Part shown: in pieces, positions 54,548 through 63,040 of the stretch | How positions within the stretch are numbered: the first letter of the stretch is position 1 | Layout: each line of letters begins with the position of its first letter | Assembly: GCF_018734325.1 (NCBI RefSeq) | Contig: NZ_CP073754.1 | Coordinates: 2,480,001 to 2,544,000 of the forward strand | Source of the DNA: Methylomonas paludis | Lineage (GTDB): Bacteria > Pseudomonadota > Gammaproteobacteria > Methylococcales > Methylomonadaceae | DNA length: 64,000 nucleotides | Direction of reading: 5' to 3' | The notes under the pieces: model-generated | Told to the model about the DNA's origin: nothing | Seen by the model: the letters and a program-made list of their open reading frames with translations, nothing else | Databases searched by the model: none | Translations under genes and position numbers: made by a program

Positions 54548-56869
54548 ATGGCTAGAAGACCCCGAAAAACGACTCCGACAATCCGCCGCCGAAAAACCCA
54601 ATCCCATTTTGCCTGGCTAAAGCATCTTATTCTTCCAGCAATTTTACTGGCCGGTTTTGGTTTATTTTCTTACGTGGGCTATCTGGATTACAGCGTCCGC
54701 GAACAATTCGAAGGTAAGCGCTGGTCTATCCCGGCCAGGGTTTATGCCAATCCTGTCGAGTTGTACACCGGCTATCCGTTTACCAGCAAAAATCTGGAAG
54801 ACTTGCTGCTGCAATTGCATTACCGGCAAGACGATCAACTGAACGGGGAAGGCTCTTACCATATCAAAGGTGGCCAGATTAACATCCGCACCCGTGCTTT
54901 TAATTTTGGCGACACCTTGCAGAATAGCCAGAAAGTCAGCATCAATTTTTCTGGCGGCGCCATCTCCAGCATGTTGAATGCCGAAAACGGCACTGATTTG
55001 GCCATTTTGCGCATGGACCCAATCCAGATCGGCAGTTTTTACCCTACCCGCAAGGAAGACCGGATTCTGATCAAGCTGGATGAGACGCCGCAGCAATTGC
55101 TGCAAGGCCTGTTTTCTACTGAAGACCGGGATTTTTACAAGCATTTTGGCTTATCGCCCAAAGGGATTATTCGCGCCATCTGGGCTAATATCAAAGCCGG
55201 CGGCATGGTTCAGGGCGGCAGCACCATCACCCAGCAATTGGTGAAAAATTTTTTCCTGACTTCAGAACGCAGCTTGACTCGCAAAGTCAACGAAGCACTG
55301 ATGTCCTTCATTCTGGAATATCGCTACAGTAAAGACGAAATTCTGGAAGCTTATTTAAACGAAATTTTTCTGGGCCAGGATGGCGCCAGCGCAGTGCACG
55401 GCTTTGGGCTGGCCAGTGAATTCTATTTTGGCCAATCCCTGAAAAACCTGTCATTACCGCAAACCGCAACACTGGTGGCGCTGGTGCGCGGGCCGTCGTT
55501 TTATGATCCGCGCAAAAACCCGGAACGGGCCTTGGAGCGGCGTAATATGGTGCTGGACTCCATGCAGGAAGAAGGTTATCTGACGGTTCAGCAAGCCGCC
55601 GAAGCCAAACACGAAGCACTGAATGTGGCAGCGGTTACCCATCGTTCCGCTAATCGCTATCCGGATTTCATTGATCTGGTAAAACGCCAGTTAAAACAGG
55701 AATACAAGGAAGAAGACCTGACTTCCGAAGGCTTGCGCATCGTTACTACCCTGGACACCCGGGTTCAGGATACCCTGGAAGCGGCCATAGCCACCAAATT
55801 GAAGCAACTGGAAAAAAGCCCGAAAAGCGATGACCTGGAAAGTGCGGCCATTGTTACCCGCCGCGACAGCGGTGAAATTGTGGCATTGGCGGGTGGCCGG
55901 AATGCTGCCTCTACCGGCTTTAACCGGGCCCTGGATGCCGTGCGGCCGATCGGTTCCTTGATCAAACCGGTGGTTTATCTGACCGCATTGGAATATCCGG
56001 ATCGTTACACCATCACCACTCCGGTCAGCGATAGCGAAATGGAGATTGAAGCCGAACCCGGTAAACTCTGGTCGCCTAAAAATTACGATAACCATGAGCA
56101 TGGGGTGGTGGCTGTGCATACCGCACTGGCCAACTCTTACAATCTGGCCACCGTGCGCATCGGCATGGATATCGGTTTGGGCCGGATTGCTAATACCCTG
56201 AAAAACATGGGTATCAACAGACCAGTGGATCAATATCCATCGCTGTTATTGGGTGCTTCACCGTTAACCCCGCTGGAAGTGACACAAATGTATCAAACCC
56301 TGGCCGGCGATGGTTTTGCCACGCCATTACGCTCAATACGCGCGGTCAACGATGCCAACGGCAAGGCTTTGCAAAGTTATCCGTTTACCGTACGTCAAGC
56401 CGTCGATCCTGCCGCTACTTTTATCACCAATACCATCATGCAGGAAGTGATGCGTTCCGGCACCGGCCATTCGGCATACAACTATATGCCTGCCGATATG
56501 GCTCTGGTCGGTAAAACCGGCACCACCAATCAATTACGGGACAGCTGGTTTGCCGGCTTTAGCGGCGATTATCTATCGGTGGTTTGGGTTGGCCGCGATG
56601 ATAACAAACCCACCGGCCATACCGGCGGCAGCGGTGCTTTGCAAATCTGGGCAGAAATGATGCGGCAAATCTCGAAAAAACCGGTGTCACTGGTTCCACC
56701 CGACAATGTGGAAATGAAATGGGTAGATGCCAGCTCCGGTCTGCTGAGCGGCGAAAACTGTCCCGGCGCTGTGCTGTATCCGTATGTCGAAGGCTCTGGA
56801 CCCAACCAATACGGGGATTGCGCACCCGATGATAAAAACTCCCTGCTTAATAACCTGAATCCATTTTAA
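54548..56869 (+). CDS. mrcB: Penicillin-binding protein 1b (bifunctional transglycosylase/transpeptidase)
   Basis: Class A PBP (773 aa) that polymerises and cross-links peptidoglycan. A basic cytoplasmic tail (ARRPRKTTPTIRRRK) precedes a membrane helix (about 28-48), a UB2H-like domain, the GT51 domain (ATEDRDF-type STEDRDFYKHFG; GGSTITQQLVKN) and the transpeptidase with SLIK, SYN and KTGTTN. The start is ATG 54548; a TTG codon immediately before it is less likely. It ends with a 1-bp TAATG overlap with lolA. Confidence 0.97.
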   Translation: MARRPRKTTPTIRRRKTQSHFAWLKHLILPAILLAGFGLFSYVGYLDYSVREQFEGKRWSIPARVYANPVELYTGYPFTSKNLEDLLLQLHYRQDDQLNGEGSYHIKGGQINIRTRAFNFGDTLQNSQKVSINFSGGAISSMLNAENGTDLAILRMDPIQIGSFYPTRKEDRILIKLDETPQQLLQGLFSTEDRDFYKHFGLSPKGIIRAIWANIKAGGMVQGGSTITQQLVKNFFLTSERSLTRKVNEALMSFILEYRYSKDEILEAYLNEIFLGQDGASAVHGFGLASEFYFGQSLKNLSLPQTATLVALVRGPSFYDPRKNPERALERRNMVLDSMQEEGYLTVQQAAEAKHEALNVAAVTHRSANRYPDFIDLVKRQLKQEYKEEDLTSEGLRIVTTLDTRVQDTLEAAIATKLKQLEKSPKSDDLESAAIVTRRDSGEIVALAGGRNAASTGFNRALDAVRPIGSLIKPVVYLTALEYPDRYTITTPVSDSEMEIEAEPGKLWSPKNYDNHEHGVVAVHTALANSYNLATVRIGMDIGLGRIANTLKNMGINRPVDQYPSLLLGASPLTPLEVTQMYQTLAGDGFATPLRSIRAVNDANGKALQSYPFTVRQAVDPAATFITNTIMQEVMRSGTGHSAYNYMPADMALVGKTGTTNQLRDSWFAGFSGDYLSVVWVGRDDNKPTGHTGGSGALQIWAEMMRQISKKPVSLVPPDNVEMKWVDASSGLLSGENCPGAVLYPYVEGSGPNQYGDCAPDDKNSLLNNLNPF

Positions 56870-57492
56870 TGAATTTAATCAAACTTGTTTGCTTGCTGGT
56901 AACTGTTTTATTCAGCAATCATGCCGGTGCCGAAGCAGCACCATTGGCACAATTAAAAGCCTTTCTGCATGCCAGCGCCAGCTTTGCCGCCGACTTTCAG
57001 CAAGTCAGCCTGGATAAATCCGGCCATCCGGCCCTGACCAGTTACGGCAAGTTTTATCTGAGCCGGCCCGGCAAATTCCGCTGGAATTATCAAAAACCCT
57101 TTGTGCAGGATATTGTTTCCAACGGCGGCAAAGTCTGGTTTTATGATGCCGATCTGGCTCAGGTGACCGTAAAAAAACTCGACGACTCGCTAGGCTCCAC
57201 CCCGGCTCTGCTGCTGACCGGCCAGGTTGATCTGGAAGAAAAATTCCGTCTGGACGAACAAGGTAAGGATGAAGAACTGAACTGGATCCGTTTATCGCCC
57301 AAAGACGAAGAAAGCGGCTTTAAGTACATCATGATAGGCCTGAGCGGCGGCCAATTGGCCGGCATGGAACTGAGTGACAATTTTGGTCAGTTGACCAGAG
57401 TGTATTTTTCCAACATCCAGATTAATCCCAAATTAGACGCCGATCTGTTTGAGTTTACGCCGCCTAAGGGGGCGGATGTGTTTGGGAATTAG
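56869..57492 (+). CDS. lolA: Outer-membrane lipoprotein carrier LolA
   Basis: Periplasmic chaperone (207 aa) that takes lipoproteins from LolCDE to LolB. Signal peptide about residues 1-22, then the LolA beta-barrel motifs FAADFQQVSLD, GKFYLSRPGKFRWNY and NGGKVWFYD. Its start codon shares a base with the mrcB stop (TAATG), so it is translationally coupled. The window contains at least four predicted lipoproteins (GspD, NodT-type, two paralogues) that would be its clients. Confidence 0.97.
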   Translation: MNLIKLVCLLVTVLFSNHAGAEAAPLAQLKAFLHASASFAADFQQVSLDKSGHPALTSYGKFYLSRPGKFRWNYQKPFVQDIVSNGGKVWFYDADLAQVTVKKLDDSLGSTPALLLTGQVDLEEKFRLDEQGKDEELNWIRLSPKDEESGFKYIMIGLSGGQLAGMELSDNFGQLTRVYFSNIQINPKLDADLFEFTPPKGADVFGN

Positions 57493-57700
57493 ATTTAACG
57501 GTTCAGGTTTAATCTGCGTGTTACCAGAATAAGATCAAGCCTAACCGTGACCACATAGGCGACCATACAACTCTCCTTACATCCGGCGCAATACGGGGGC
57601 CTATCACCTATTGACGCCCTATGGATTGCGGGTTATCGTGTTAAACAACCCCAAGCACCCATCAGCGAAGTTATTTTTAGCTTAATTCAACACATCTGAA
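57493..57700. other. Gene-free stretch after lolA
   Basis: No credible gene. On the minus strand AAGGAG precedes an ATG near 57563 that opens only 23 codons; I do not call it. No BrnA-like antitoxin reading frame is recognisable here, although one would be expected downstream of brnT. Confidence 0.4.
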
Positions 57701-57978
57701 CTAGTACAGCTTGATTTTGATAGGGCAATTCAGCTCTCGTTGATTGGCTTTGCGGGCCGAGATAATACGGATAATTCATGTCTTGGCGTGTAAACAACGA
57801 CAAATAAGCGTTGTTCGATTTTACCCATCAATTGATACCGATTTTCACCATAGGAATGACGGTTATCAGCCTGCACAATTCAATCGGGGTCGAAAAATGC
57901 CCGTGCTGCATAGGCGAAACCGAACCCTCGCTCACGAAAGCAGGCTTCGCTTTTGACATCATTCCATTCAAAATTCAT
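57701..57978 (-). pseudogene. brnT: Decayed BrnT-family toxin gene
   Basis: Read from ATG 57978, the peptide starts MNFEWNDVKSEACFRERG and continues AYAARAFFDPD, the hallmark opening of BrnT RNase toxins. Codon 33 (57882-57880) is TGA where BrnT usually has an Arg or Glu codon. The same frame then gives ADNRHSYGENRYQLMGKIE and LFVVVYTPRHE. Around 57769-57778 a frameshift is needed to reach IIRIISARKANQREL and a TAG at 57703-57701. One nonsense change and one frameshift make it inactive. No BrnA antitoxin gene remains. Confidence 0.8.
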
Positions 57979-58218
57979 TTCATGAATATAGTTCATTGGC
58001 CTACTTTAGGCAACTATTTGCCATCTTAAGCCTGTAACAATGCAAATCAGGTTTTATCTTTTGCTATTTGCTTGTCAATCGCATATTAGAATGAGTACGG
58101 AGATAAACAGTCATTTTTTGAAAATCAATATGTTAGTGCAACGCAAAATGGGCAGATAATCAAAATGGCTGTTTGAATACAAAGAAACTTGGTTATTTTC
58201 ACAGCATTTGATAGGGGT

Positions 58219-58243
58219 TTCGCGTTGCTCTACCCAGCCCTAG
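58219..58243. repeat. Dispersed intergenic repeat, family A copy 3
   Basis: TTCGCGTTGCTCTACCCAGC begins here and closely matches 15249-15273 and 15612-15638. Confidence 0.5.
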
Positions 58244-58246
58244 CAG

Positions 58247-58270
58247 AGGGAGCTTATCGCTCCCTTTTTC
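58247..58270 (+). terminator. Rho-independent terminator, plus strand
   Basis: AGGGAGC-TTATC-GCTCCCT is a 7-bp stem with a 5-base loop and runs into TTTTTC. No annotated plus-strand gene ends closer than lolA, about 755 bp upstream. Confidence 0.75.
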
Positions 58271-58330
58271 TGTAAAAAGCCCGAACTTTTACAAATTAGA
58301 TCCCAGGCTAACTCAGGATTCAGGCGCAGT

Positions 58331-58996
58331 TCATTTACCAGACTCCGCCGGAGCCGGCAGGTTTTTTTGATCGGCTAATATCAGTACAAAGTCACTGGCT
58401 TCGCGGATGGTTTTTTCCATGACATTAATCAGGCGGCTGATGTCGATGCCGATATCAACAAACTCCTGACGCAATGCGGCGATGGCGTGGGCATTGAGGT
58501 TGTGTTTTAAAAACAGCACTTGATCCTGAAAGTCGGCCAGTACCGGCTGCATGCGGGTTTCCGCCAATTGCAGGGCTTTGATTAAACGCTGGTATTGCAA
58601 ACGGGATTTTTTCAGCTGTTGCTGGCTGCGGGCGCGCAGGGTGCGATTGCTGTATAGCTGTAATTCGGCTTCCCATTCGGTAAACAATGCTTCGCTGACT
58701 TGCTCGATGGCCTGAATGCGCAAACTGACTTGATCGGCTTTGCTGCGGCATAATTCGTAGCGGCTTTTCAGCAGTTGATAACGCTGCTCCAACGGGCTGT
58801 CTTTTATTTTGACGACGATTTTGAATTTATCCAGGGCATCGACAAATTGGTCGCGGCAATCCTGGAGGCTATGACAGGCCTGATTAACCTGGCTGACCAC
58901 GATATCGCGCTTGTGATGACCCAGCAAGGACTCACGACTTTGATAATAAACGCGTTGCAAACGCTTGTTGAACACGGACAGAATAAAGTTAATCAT
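58331..58996 (-). CDS. DUF2959 family coiled-coil protein
   Basis: A 221-residue alpha-helical protein. It has the DUF2959 blocks VGHHKRDI-like LGHHKRDIVVSQVNQA, LSRYELCRSKADQV-type heptads, EALFTEWEAELQLYSNRTLR and FLKHNLNAHAIAALRQEF. Many homologues are lipoproteins, but here I see no lipobox and only a weakly hydrophobic N-terminus. Function unknown. It is the last gene of the cofactor operon, 3 bp after the MfnE-like gene, a place that may be accidental. Confidence 0.85.
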   Translation of the reverse strand: MINFILSVFNKRLQRVYYQSRESLLGHHKRDIVVSQVNQACHSLQDCRDQFVDALDKFKIVVKIKDSPLEQRYQLLKSRYELCRSKADQVSLRIQAIEQVSEALFTEWEAELQLYSNRTLRARSQQQLKKSRLQYQRLIKALQLAETRMQPVLADFQDQVLFLKHNLNAHAIAALRQEFVDIGIDISRLINVMEKTIREASDFVLILADQKNLPAPAESGK

Positions 58997-58999
58997 GTG

Positions 59000-59539
59000 C
59001 TAGATAAAATCGTCGTGATGAATAATGCGCAGCGGACAGTTAAGACTGGCCGCAAACCCGGCAAAAGCCGCATCCACAATACCGTAACGCTGTAAATCCG
59101 GCAATCCGGCATGGAGGTCTGGACGTACTGACTTAACCAGTATCAATTCATCGGCCTGAATAACAGTAGCTGCCCAGGCTGCCAGACTGTCGGAGCTGAC
59201 GTCCCAGCTGGCGGCAATACCGGCTTTATCCAAGTCCGCTGCTTGCGGCGACCAGATATGAACCCCAGCCGCCGGCAGCTCTGCCAAACTGGTCTGAATG
59301 CTGAACTCCGGCTGCAAGGCTTGATATAAGATGGCCATTTGCTGCATGGCTAAAATGGCCATGTAATGGGCACTGCTATCGTTAAACCGGTAACGCAGTT
59401 GGACGATGCGCACTTGTTCAGCAAATTCGCCGCCGCCCGGCACCAGCAAAGTAGCTTGCGGCGTCGCGGCCAGACGCTGTAAACAAGTTTCCAGCCCACC
59501 GCTGCTGATTAAACTGCCACCCAGTTTTACCACCCGCAT
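59000..59539 (-). CDS. mfnE: Amino-acid-kinase-fold protein, MfnE-like
   Basis: Small kinase of the aspartokinase fold (179 aa). KLGGSLI opens the protein and LLVPGGGEFAEQVR forms the nucleotide loop; ASWDVSSDSLAAW is the hallmark of the archaeal COG2054 group. In methanogens MfnE phosphorylates aminomethyl-furanmethanol phosphate to the diphosphate in methanofuran synthesis, so in this methylotroph it is inferred to serve methylofuran. Its start overlaps the pabB stop by 1 bp. The family assignment is from motifs recalled from memory. Confidence 0.75.
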   Translation of the reverse strand: MRVVKLGGSLISSGGLETCLQRLAATPQATLLVPGGGEFAEQVRIVQLRYRFNDSSAHYMAILAMQQMAILYQALQPEFSIQTSLAELPAAGVHIWSPQAADLDKAGIAASWDVSSDSLAAWAATVIQADELILVKSVRPDLHAGLPDLQRYGIVDAAFAGFAASLNCPLRIIHHDDFI

Positions 59540-60909
59540 CAGACTTTAAACCGGGCCAGTAATTGCAATAATGCGGCGGCTTTGTCGAAACATTCCTGAT
59601 ATTCCGCATCCAGTTGCGAATCATAGGTAATGCCGCCACCAGCCCAAAAGCGGATGCTATGCTGGTTATACACCAAGGTACGGATGGCGATATTGGTGTC
59701 CATATTGCCATCAAAGCCGATATAACCAATCGCACCACAGTAGACACCACGCCGGTGTGGTTCCAGCTCTTCGATAATTTCCATGGCCCTGATTTTAGGT
59801 GCGCCGGTGATGGAGCCGCCGGGAAAACAGCTGCGTAATAAGTCTACGGCTTGCTGATCGGGCGCCAGAACTCCGGTAATGGTACTCACCAAATGATGGA
59901 CGGTGGCAAAACTTTCTACTGCAAACAGTTCCGGTACCTGTACCGTGCCTTCCCGGCAGCTTTTGCCGATATCGTTACGCAGCAAGTCGACTATCATCAG
60001 GTTTTCGGCCCGGTCTTTTTCACTGGCCGCCAATGCCTGAATTTGGGCCTGATCTTCACTGGCTGAGGCTTTGCGGGGCCGGGTACCCTTGATTGGTTTG
60101 GTTTCGACCTGTCCGTTCCGCACTTGTAAAAAGCGTTCCGGCGAAGAACTTAAAATCTGCACATCGGCCAGATTCAGATAAGCACTGAAAGGTGCGGCAT
60201 TGATTTGGCGCAATACTTGGTAGGCAACCCAGGCATCACCCTGGCAGGGACTGACAAAGCGCTGGGTGAGATTAACCTGATAGCAATCGCCGGCGGCAAG
60301 ATAGGCTTTAATTTTATTAAAAGCGCCGGCGTAAGCGGTTTTATCCATATTCGCGCTCGGCTCAGCCAGTACCTGGAAATCAGCTAGCGGTGGCTGGGCC
60401 GGGTGACTAAACTCTTCAAGCAGCTCGGCCAGCCGCGATGGCGTCAGGTCGTAAGCCACCAGCCAGCTCTGTTTGAGCTGATGATCGACGATAACAGCCC
60501 ATTGGTAAATACCAATCGCCATATCGGCGATACCTTCACTTTGACTGGCCAGTTCCGGCAGTTTTTCGATACGTCTGGCCAAATCATAACCGAAATATCC
60601 GATGGCTCCGCCGTTAAAGGGTAACTCGGCAATCGCCGGCCTGGGTGGACCCAGATGTTGTTTAAGCAGTTGAAACGGATCTGCCAGACTATGAGTAATC
60701 ACGCCCTGATTGTCTATCAAGGTCAGCTCGGCATAAGTCTGCAGGGTGCAGACCGGGCCATATGCCAGAATATCGAACCGCCCCTGCTGACTGAGCGGGT
60801 GCGCGCTATCCAAAAAGACGGCCCAGGGCCGGTTTGCCAAAGGAGCAAAGATTAAGGCGCTATCCTCAAAATAAGGCAACGCGTGTGTTACGACATTATC
60901 TAAAGACAT
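59539..60909 (-). CDS. pabB: Aminodeoxychorismate synthase component I (PabB)
   Basis: Makes 4-amino-4-deoxychorismate for p-aminobenzoate (456 aa). The start is placed at ATG 60909 (MSLDNVVTHALPYF), normal PabB length; in-frame starts up to 61044 fall inside the upstream gene. Active-site blocks: PIKGTRPRKA, MIVDLLRNDIGK, CFPGGSITGAPKIRAMEII. In this cluster PABA probably serves tetrahydromethanopterin, whose head group contains it, as well as folate. No PabA amidotransferase is in the window. Confidence 0.93.
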   Translation of the reverse strand: MSLDNVVTHALPYFEDSALIFAPLANRPWAVFLDSAHPLSQQGRFDILAYGPVCTLQTYAELTLIDNQGVITHSLADPFQLLKQHLGPPRPAIAELPFNGGAIGYFGYDLARRIEKLPELASQSEGIADMAIGIYQWAVIVDHQLKQSWLVAYDLTPSRLAELLEEFSHPAQPPLADFQVLAEPSANMDKTAYAGAFNKIKAYLAAGDCYQVNLTQRFVSPCQGDAWVAYQVLRQINAAPFSAYLNLADVQILSSSPERFLQVRNGQVETKPIKGTRPRKASASEDQAQIQALAASEKDRAENLMIVDLLRNDIGKSCREGTVQVPELFAVESFATVHHLVSTITGVLAPDQQAVDLLRSCFPGGSITGAPKIRAMEIIEELEPHRRGVYCGAIGYIGFDGNMDTNIAIRTLVYNQHSIRFWAGGGITYDSQLDAEYQECFDKAAALLQLLARFKV

Positions 60910-60985
60910 CAAATGCTGGGTAAGCGGCGAATTAAAGCAGGAAGCTGCCAGGACGGAAGTGCTAATTTTATACCAGCCACCGCTA

Positions 60986-62032
60986 TTAGCAAAACTGACC
61001 GCCAAGATATGCCACGGCAACCGCTGGGGCGCAGTCACCGGCATCTATCTGGGCCGATAGCGCCGGACTTTTAAAAAGCTGATTAAAATCACGATAAATC
61101 AGGCCCTGCTCCGCAGCAATCTCTTGTAATAAAAACCGGCCAACTCCGGCGCCACATAATTCTGCGACTCCGGTTTGGCTGCTGCGCTGTAATTGTTGAG
61201 CACAGGATTGCCAAATCAATTGCTTCTGGCGGTTTTTTAAGGTTAAGGCAAATGCCTGCCACAGCGGCCAATCGCTTTGACTGAACTCGTATCCGGTCAG
61301 GCGTGATAAGCGCCGGGCACTGGCCTGCAGGGTTTTTTCAGCGCCATCGGCGGTATCGGCCTGATCATGGGCTTCATCCAGATCACCGCAGACCCGATAA
61401 ACATCGGCCATGGTGGCAAAATATTCGGTCATTAAGCCCATGTTCTGACCATTAAATTCCGCCTGCTGGGCAACAGCCATTACTGCGCTGCGAATCACAC
61501 CGGTATAGAGCAGTTCGCCTGATACCAGACGCTGATAATCACTATAGCCTTTTACCTGCAATTGCTGATTTTCGATTAAAACGATATCGGTGGTGGTGCT
61601 GCCGGTATCGACAAACAAGCCGAATTGGCAAGCTTTGGCTGCCAATTCGGCACTGGCCAGCCAATTAACTGAGGCTATGGCCATATAATGACTGGGCTGA
61701 ATTTCGGCAGGACTTAAAAAGCCAAATTGACTGGCGTAAATCCAGATTTGCTGCTGGGATAAATGCTGCTGCATGACGCGGATGATGGTGTCCACGCCTT
61801 CAACCCTGCTGTTAAAACAGTCTGCCAATTCGCCGGTCATGGTGATGAAATGGCTGTAACTGCCTGCCGGCAGGGTCAGCAGATAACTTGCCACCGCCGA
61901 ATGCAGATAACCGATGCCTTTCCAGAGTGGGCAGGCCAGTTGGGTAACATGCAGCACTTCAGCCGCTGGATTAAGGCAGGCGGCTTTGACATGGGCGCCA
62001 CCGATATCCCAGCCGATAATATATTTTTCCAT
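60986..62032 (-). CDS. mfnF: H4MPT-linked C1 pathway protein, MfnF-like (COG1548)
   Basis: Protein of 348 residues with an ASKHA/hydantoinase-type fold: WDIGGAHVKAA near the start and FVDTGSTTTDIVLI near 205-220 are the two phosphate-binding loops. In archaea the COG1548 member MfnF joins the furan diphosphate to glutamyl-tyramine in methanofuran synthesis; the bacterial copies co-occur with H4MPT-dependent formaldehyde oxidation. The function here is inferred from family and context. It starts 7 bp after the ATP-grasp gene. Confidence 0.8.
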   Translation of the reverse strand: MEKYIIGWDIGGAHVKAACLNPAAEVLHVTQLACPLWKGIGYLHSAVASYLLTLPAGSYSHFITMTGELADCFNSRVEGVDTIIRVMQQHLSQQQIWIYASQFGFLSPAEIQPSHYMAIASVNWLASAELAAKACQFGLFVDTGSTTTDIVLIENQQLQVKGYSDYQRLVSGELLYTGVIRSAVMAVAQQAEFNGQNMGLMTEYFATMADVYRVCGDLDEAHDQADTADGAEKTLQASARRLSRLTGYEFSQSDWPLWQAFALTLKNRQKQLIWQSCAQQLQRSSQTGVAELCGAGVGRFLLQEIAAEQGLIYRDFNQLFKSPALSAQIDAGDCAPAVAVAYLGGQFC

Positions 62033-62039
62033 GCGCTCT

Positions 62040-63026
62040 TTACAGATTGATATTGACGGATCGCTGACGGCTTAAGGCCATATCCGGATTATGCTGCAAT
62101 AAAGCCAGTACCTGGGCGGCCGGATTAATAGCGGTAGCCTGATGAATACCGGCATACGACGTGGTTAGTCTGGGGTTGATTTCCAGCACTAACAGGCCAT
62201 GCCGGCCAGTTTCAAGCAGGTCGATGCCGATGTACCCCCATAAATCAGGTATGGCAGCAGCTATCTGCGCCAGCAGCCTGGTATAGACTTGCTGATAGTC
62301 ACTGGCAATATTGACCTGACAGGCTTGCAGTATAAACTGTTTTTGTTTGATTATGACCTGCTGACGGTTGACAGATAATAACCAGGCCTGACCGTTTTTG
62401 AACAGGGCCGAAAGGCTAAGTGCAGCACCTTGCAGATAAGGCTGGATGATGTAGTTCTGATCGGCATACTGACGGCTTTGCGCAACCAAATCCAGCTGGG
62501 TGTCTATTAGTGTTGCCCCCTGACAGCCCAAGCCATCCCGGGGCTTTATCACCACCGGAAGTGGCGGCAGTGCCGATACTGTATCGAACAATGCCGTGTC
62601 TACAACAGGAATTCCGGCGGCAGCCAAACACTGATAAGTGGCGTATTTGTCGGCACACAGGTTTATGGCTGAGGGTGAAGACAGCAGCAGAATTTTCTGT
62701 TGGGCCAGACATGATTCGGCCAAGCGGCTAAGCAAACCATCGCTTTCCGGGGCCACCGGCCACATTGCATCACATCGGGTGATCAGTTCCGGCAGGCATT
62801 GCCACAGGGTCTGATCAGCCGTGATAGTGACGATTTCTGTTCGGGCCGGTAGCCATAAATCCCGGCAGCGGCTATCCAAGGGCAGTAGAATATCAATATC
62901 GGTCAGATCGGCTAAATCATCCAGCAATGCCTGGAGCATGGCCCTACCCTCTCTGGCCAATGAGGCTGGCAGTTTCTGACCGGCCAAACCACCACCGCAG
63001 ATATATTCGAATACCAGGATTTTCAA
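62040..63026 (-). CDS. mfnD: ATP-grasp ligase, MfnD-like (COG1821)
   Basis: ATP-grasp enzyme of 328 residues, by context a tyramine-glutamate ligase-type step of methylofuran synthesis. It starts with TTG at 63026 (KILVFEYICGGGLAG follows), supported by AAAGGTG seven bases upstream. The pre-ATP-grasp motif and ATP-grasp region read NLCADKYATYQCLAAAGIPV, VVIKPRDGLGCQGATLI and a metal-binding YIGIDLL and LVLEINPRLTTSY. First gene of the minus-strand operon, diverging from the HisA-like gene by only 14 bp. Confidence 0.8.
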   Translation of the reverse strand: MKILVFEYICGGGLAGQKLPASLAREGRAMLQALLDDLADLTDIDILLPLDSRCRDLWLPARTEIVTITADQTLWQCLPELITRCDAMWPVAPESDGLLSRLAESCLAQQKILLLSSPSAINLCADKYATYQCLAAAGIPVVDTALFDTVSALPPLPVVIKPRDGLGCQGATLIDTQLDLVAQSRQYADQNYIIQPYLQGAALSLSALFKNGQAWLLSVNRQQVIIKQKQFILQACQVNIASDYQQVYTRLLAQIAAAIPDLWGYIGIDLLETGRHGLLVLEINPRLTTSYAGIHQATAINPAAQVLALLQHNPDMALSRQRSVNINL

Positions 63027-63040
63027 GCTTTTACACCTTT

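Larger units (their letters stand above)
58061..58270 (+). ncRNA. Possible small RNA with weak promoter and strong terminator
   Basis: A promoter-like pair TTGCTA (58061-58066), 17 bp, TATTAG (58084-58089) precedes an intergenic stretch that ends in the terminator at 58247-58270. A transcript of about 175 nt is possible. The last part overlaps repeat family A (58219-58243). There is no open frame. The promoter match is only fair. Confidence 0.3.

Noticed and set aside
57744-58029. Two plus-strand frames of 70 and 72 codons in the gap after lolA
   Set aside because: They lie antisense to the BrnT remnant, whose family signal on the minus strand explains their open reading.
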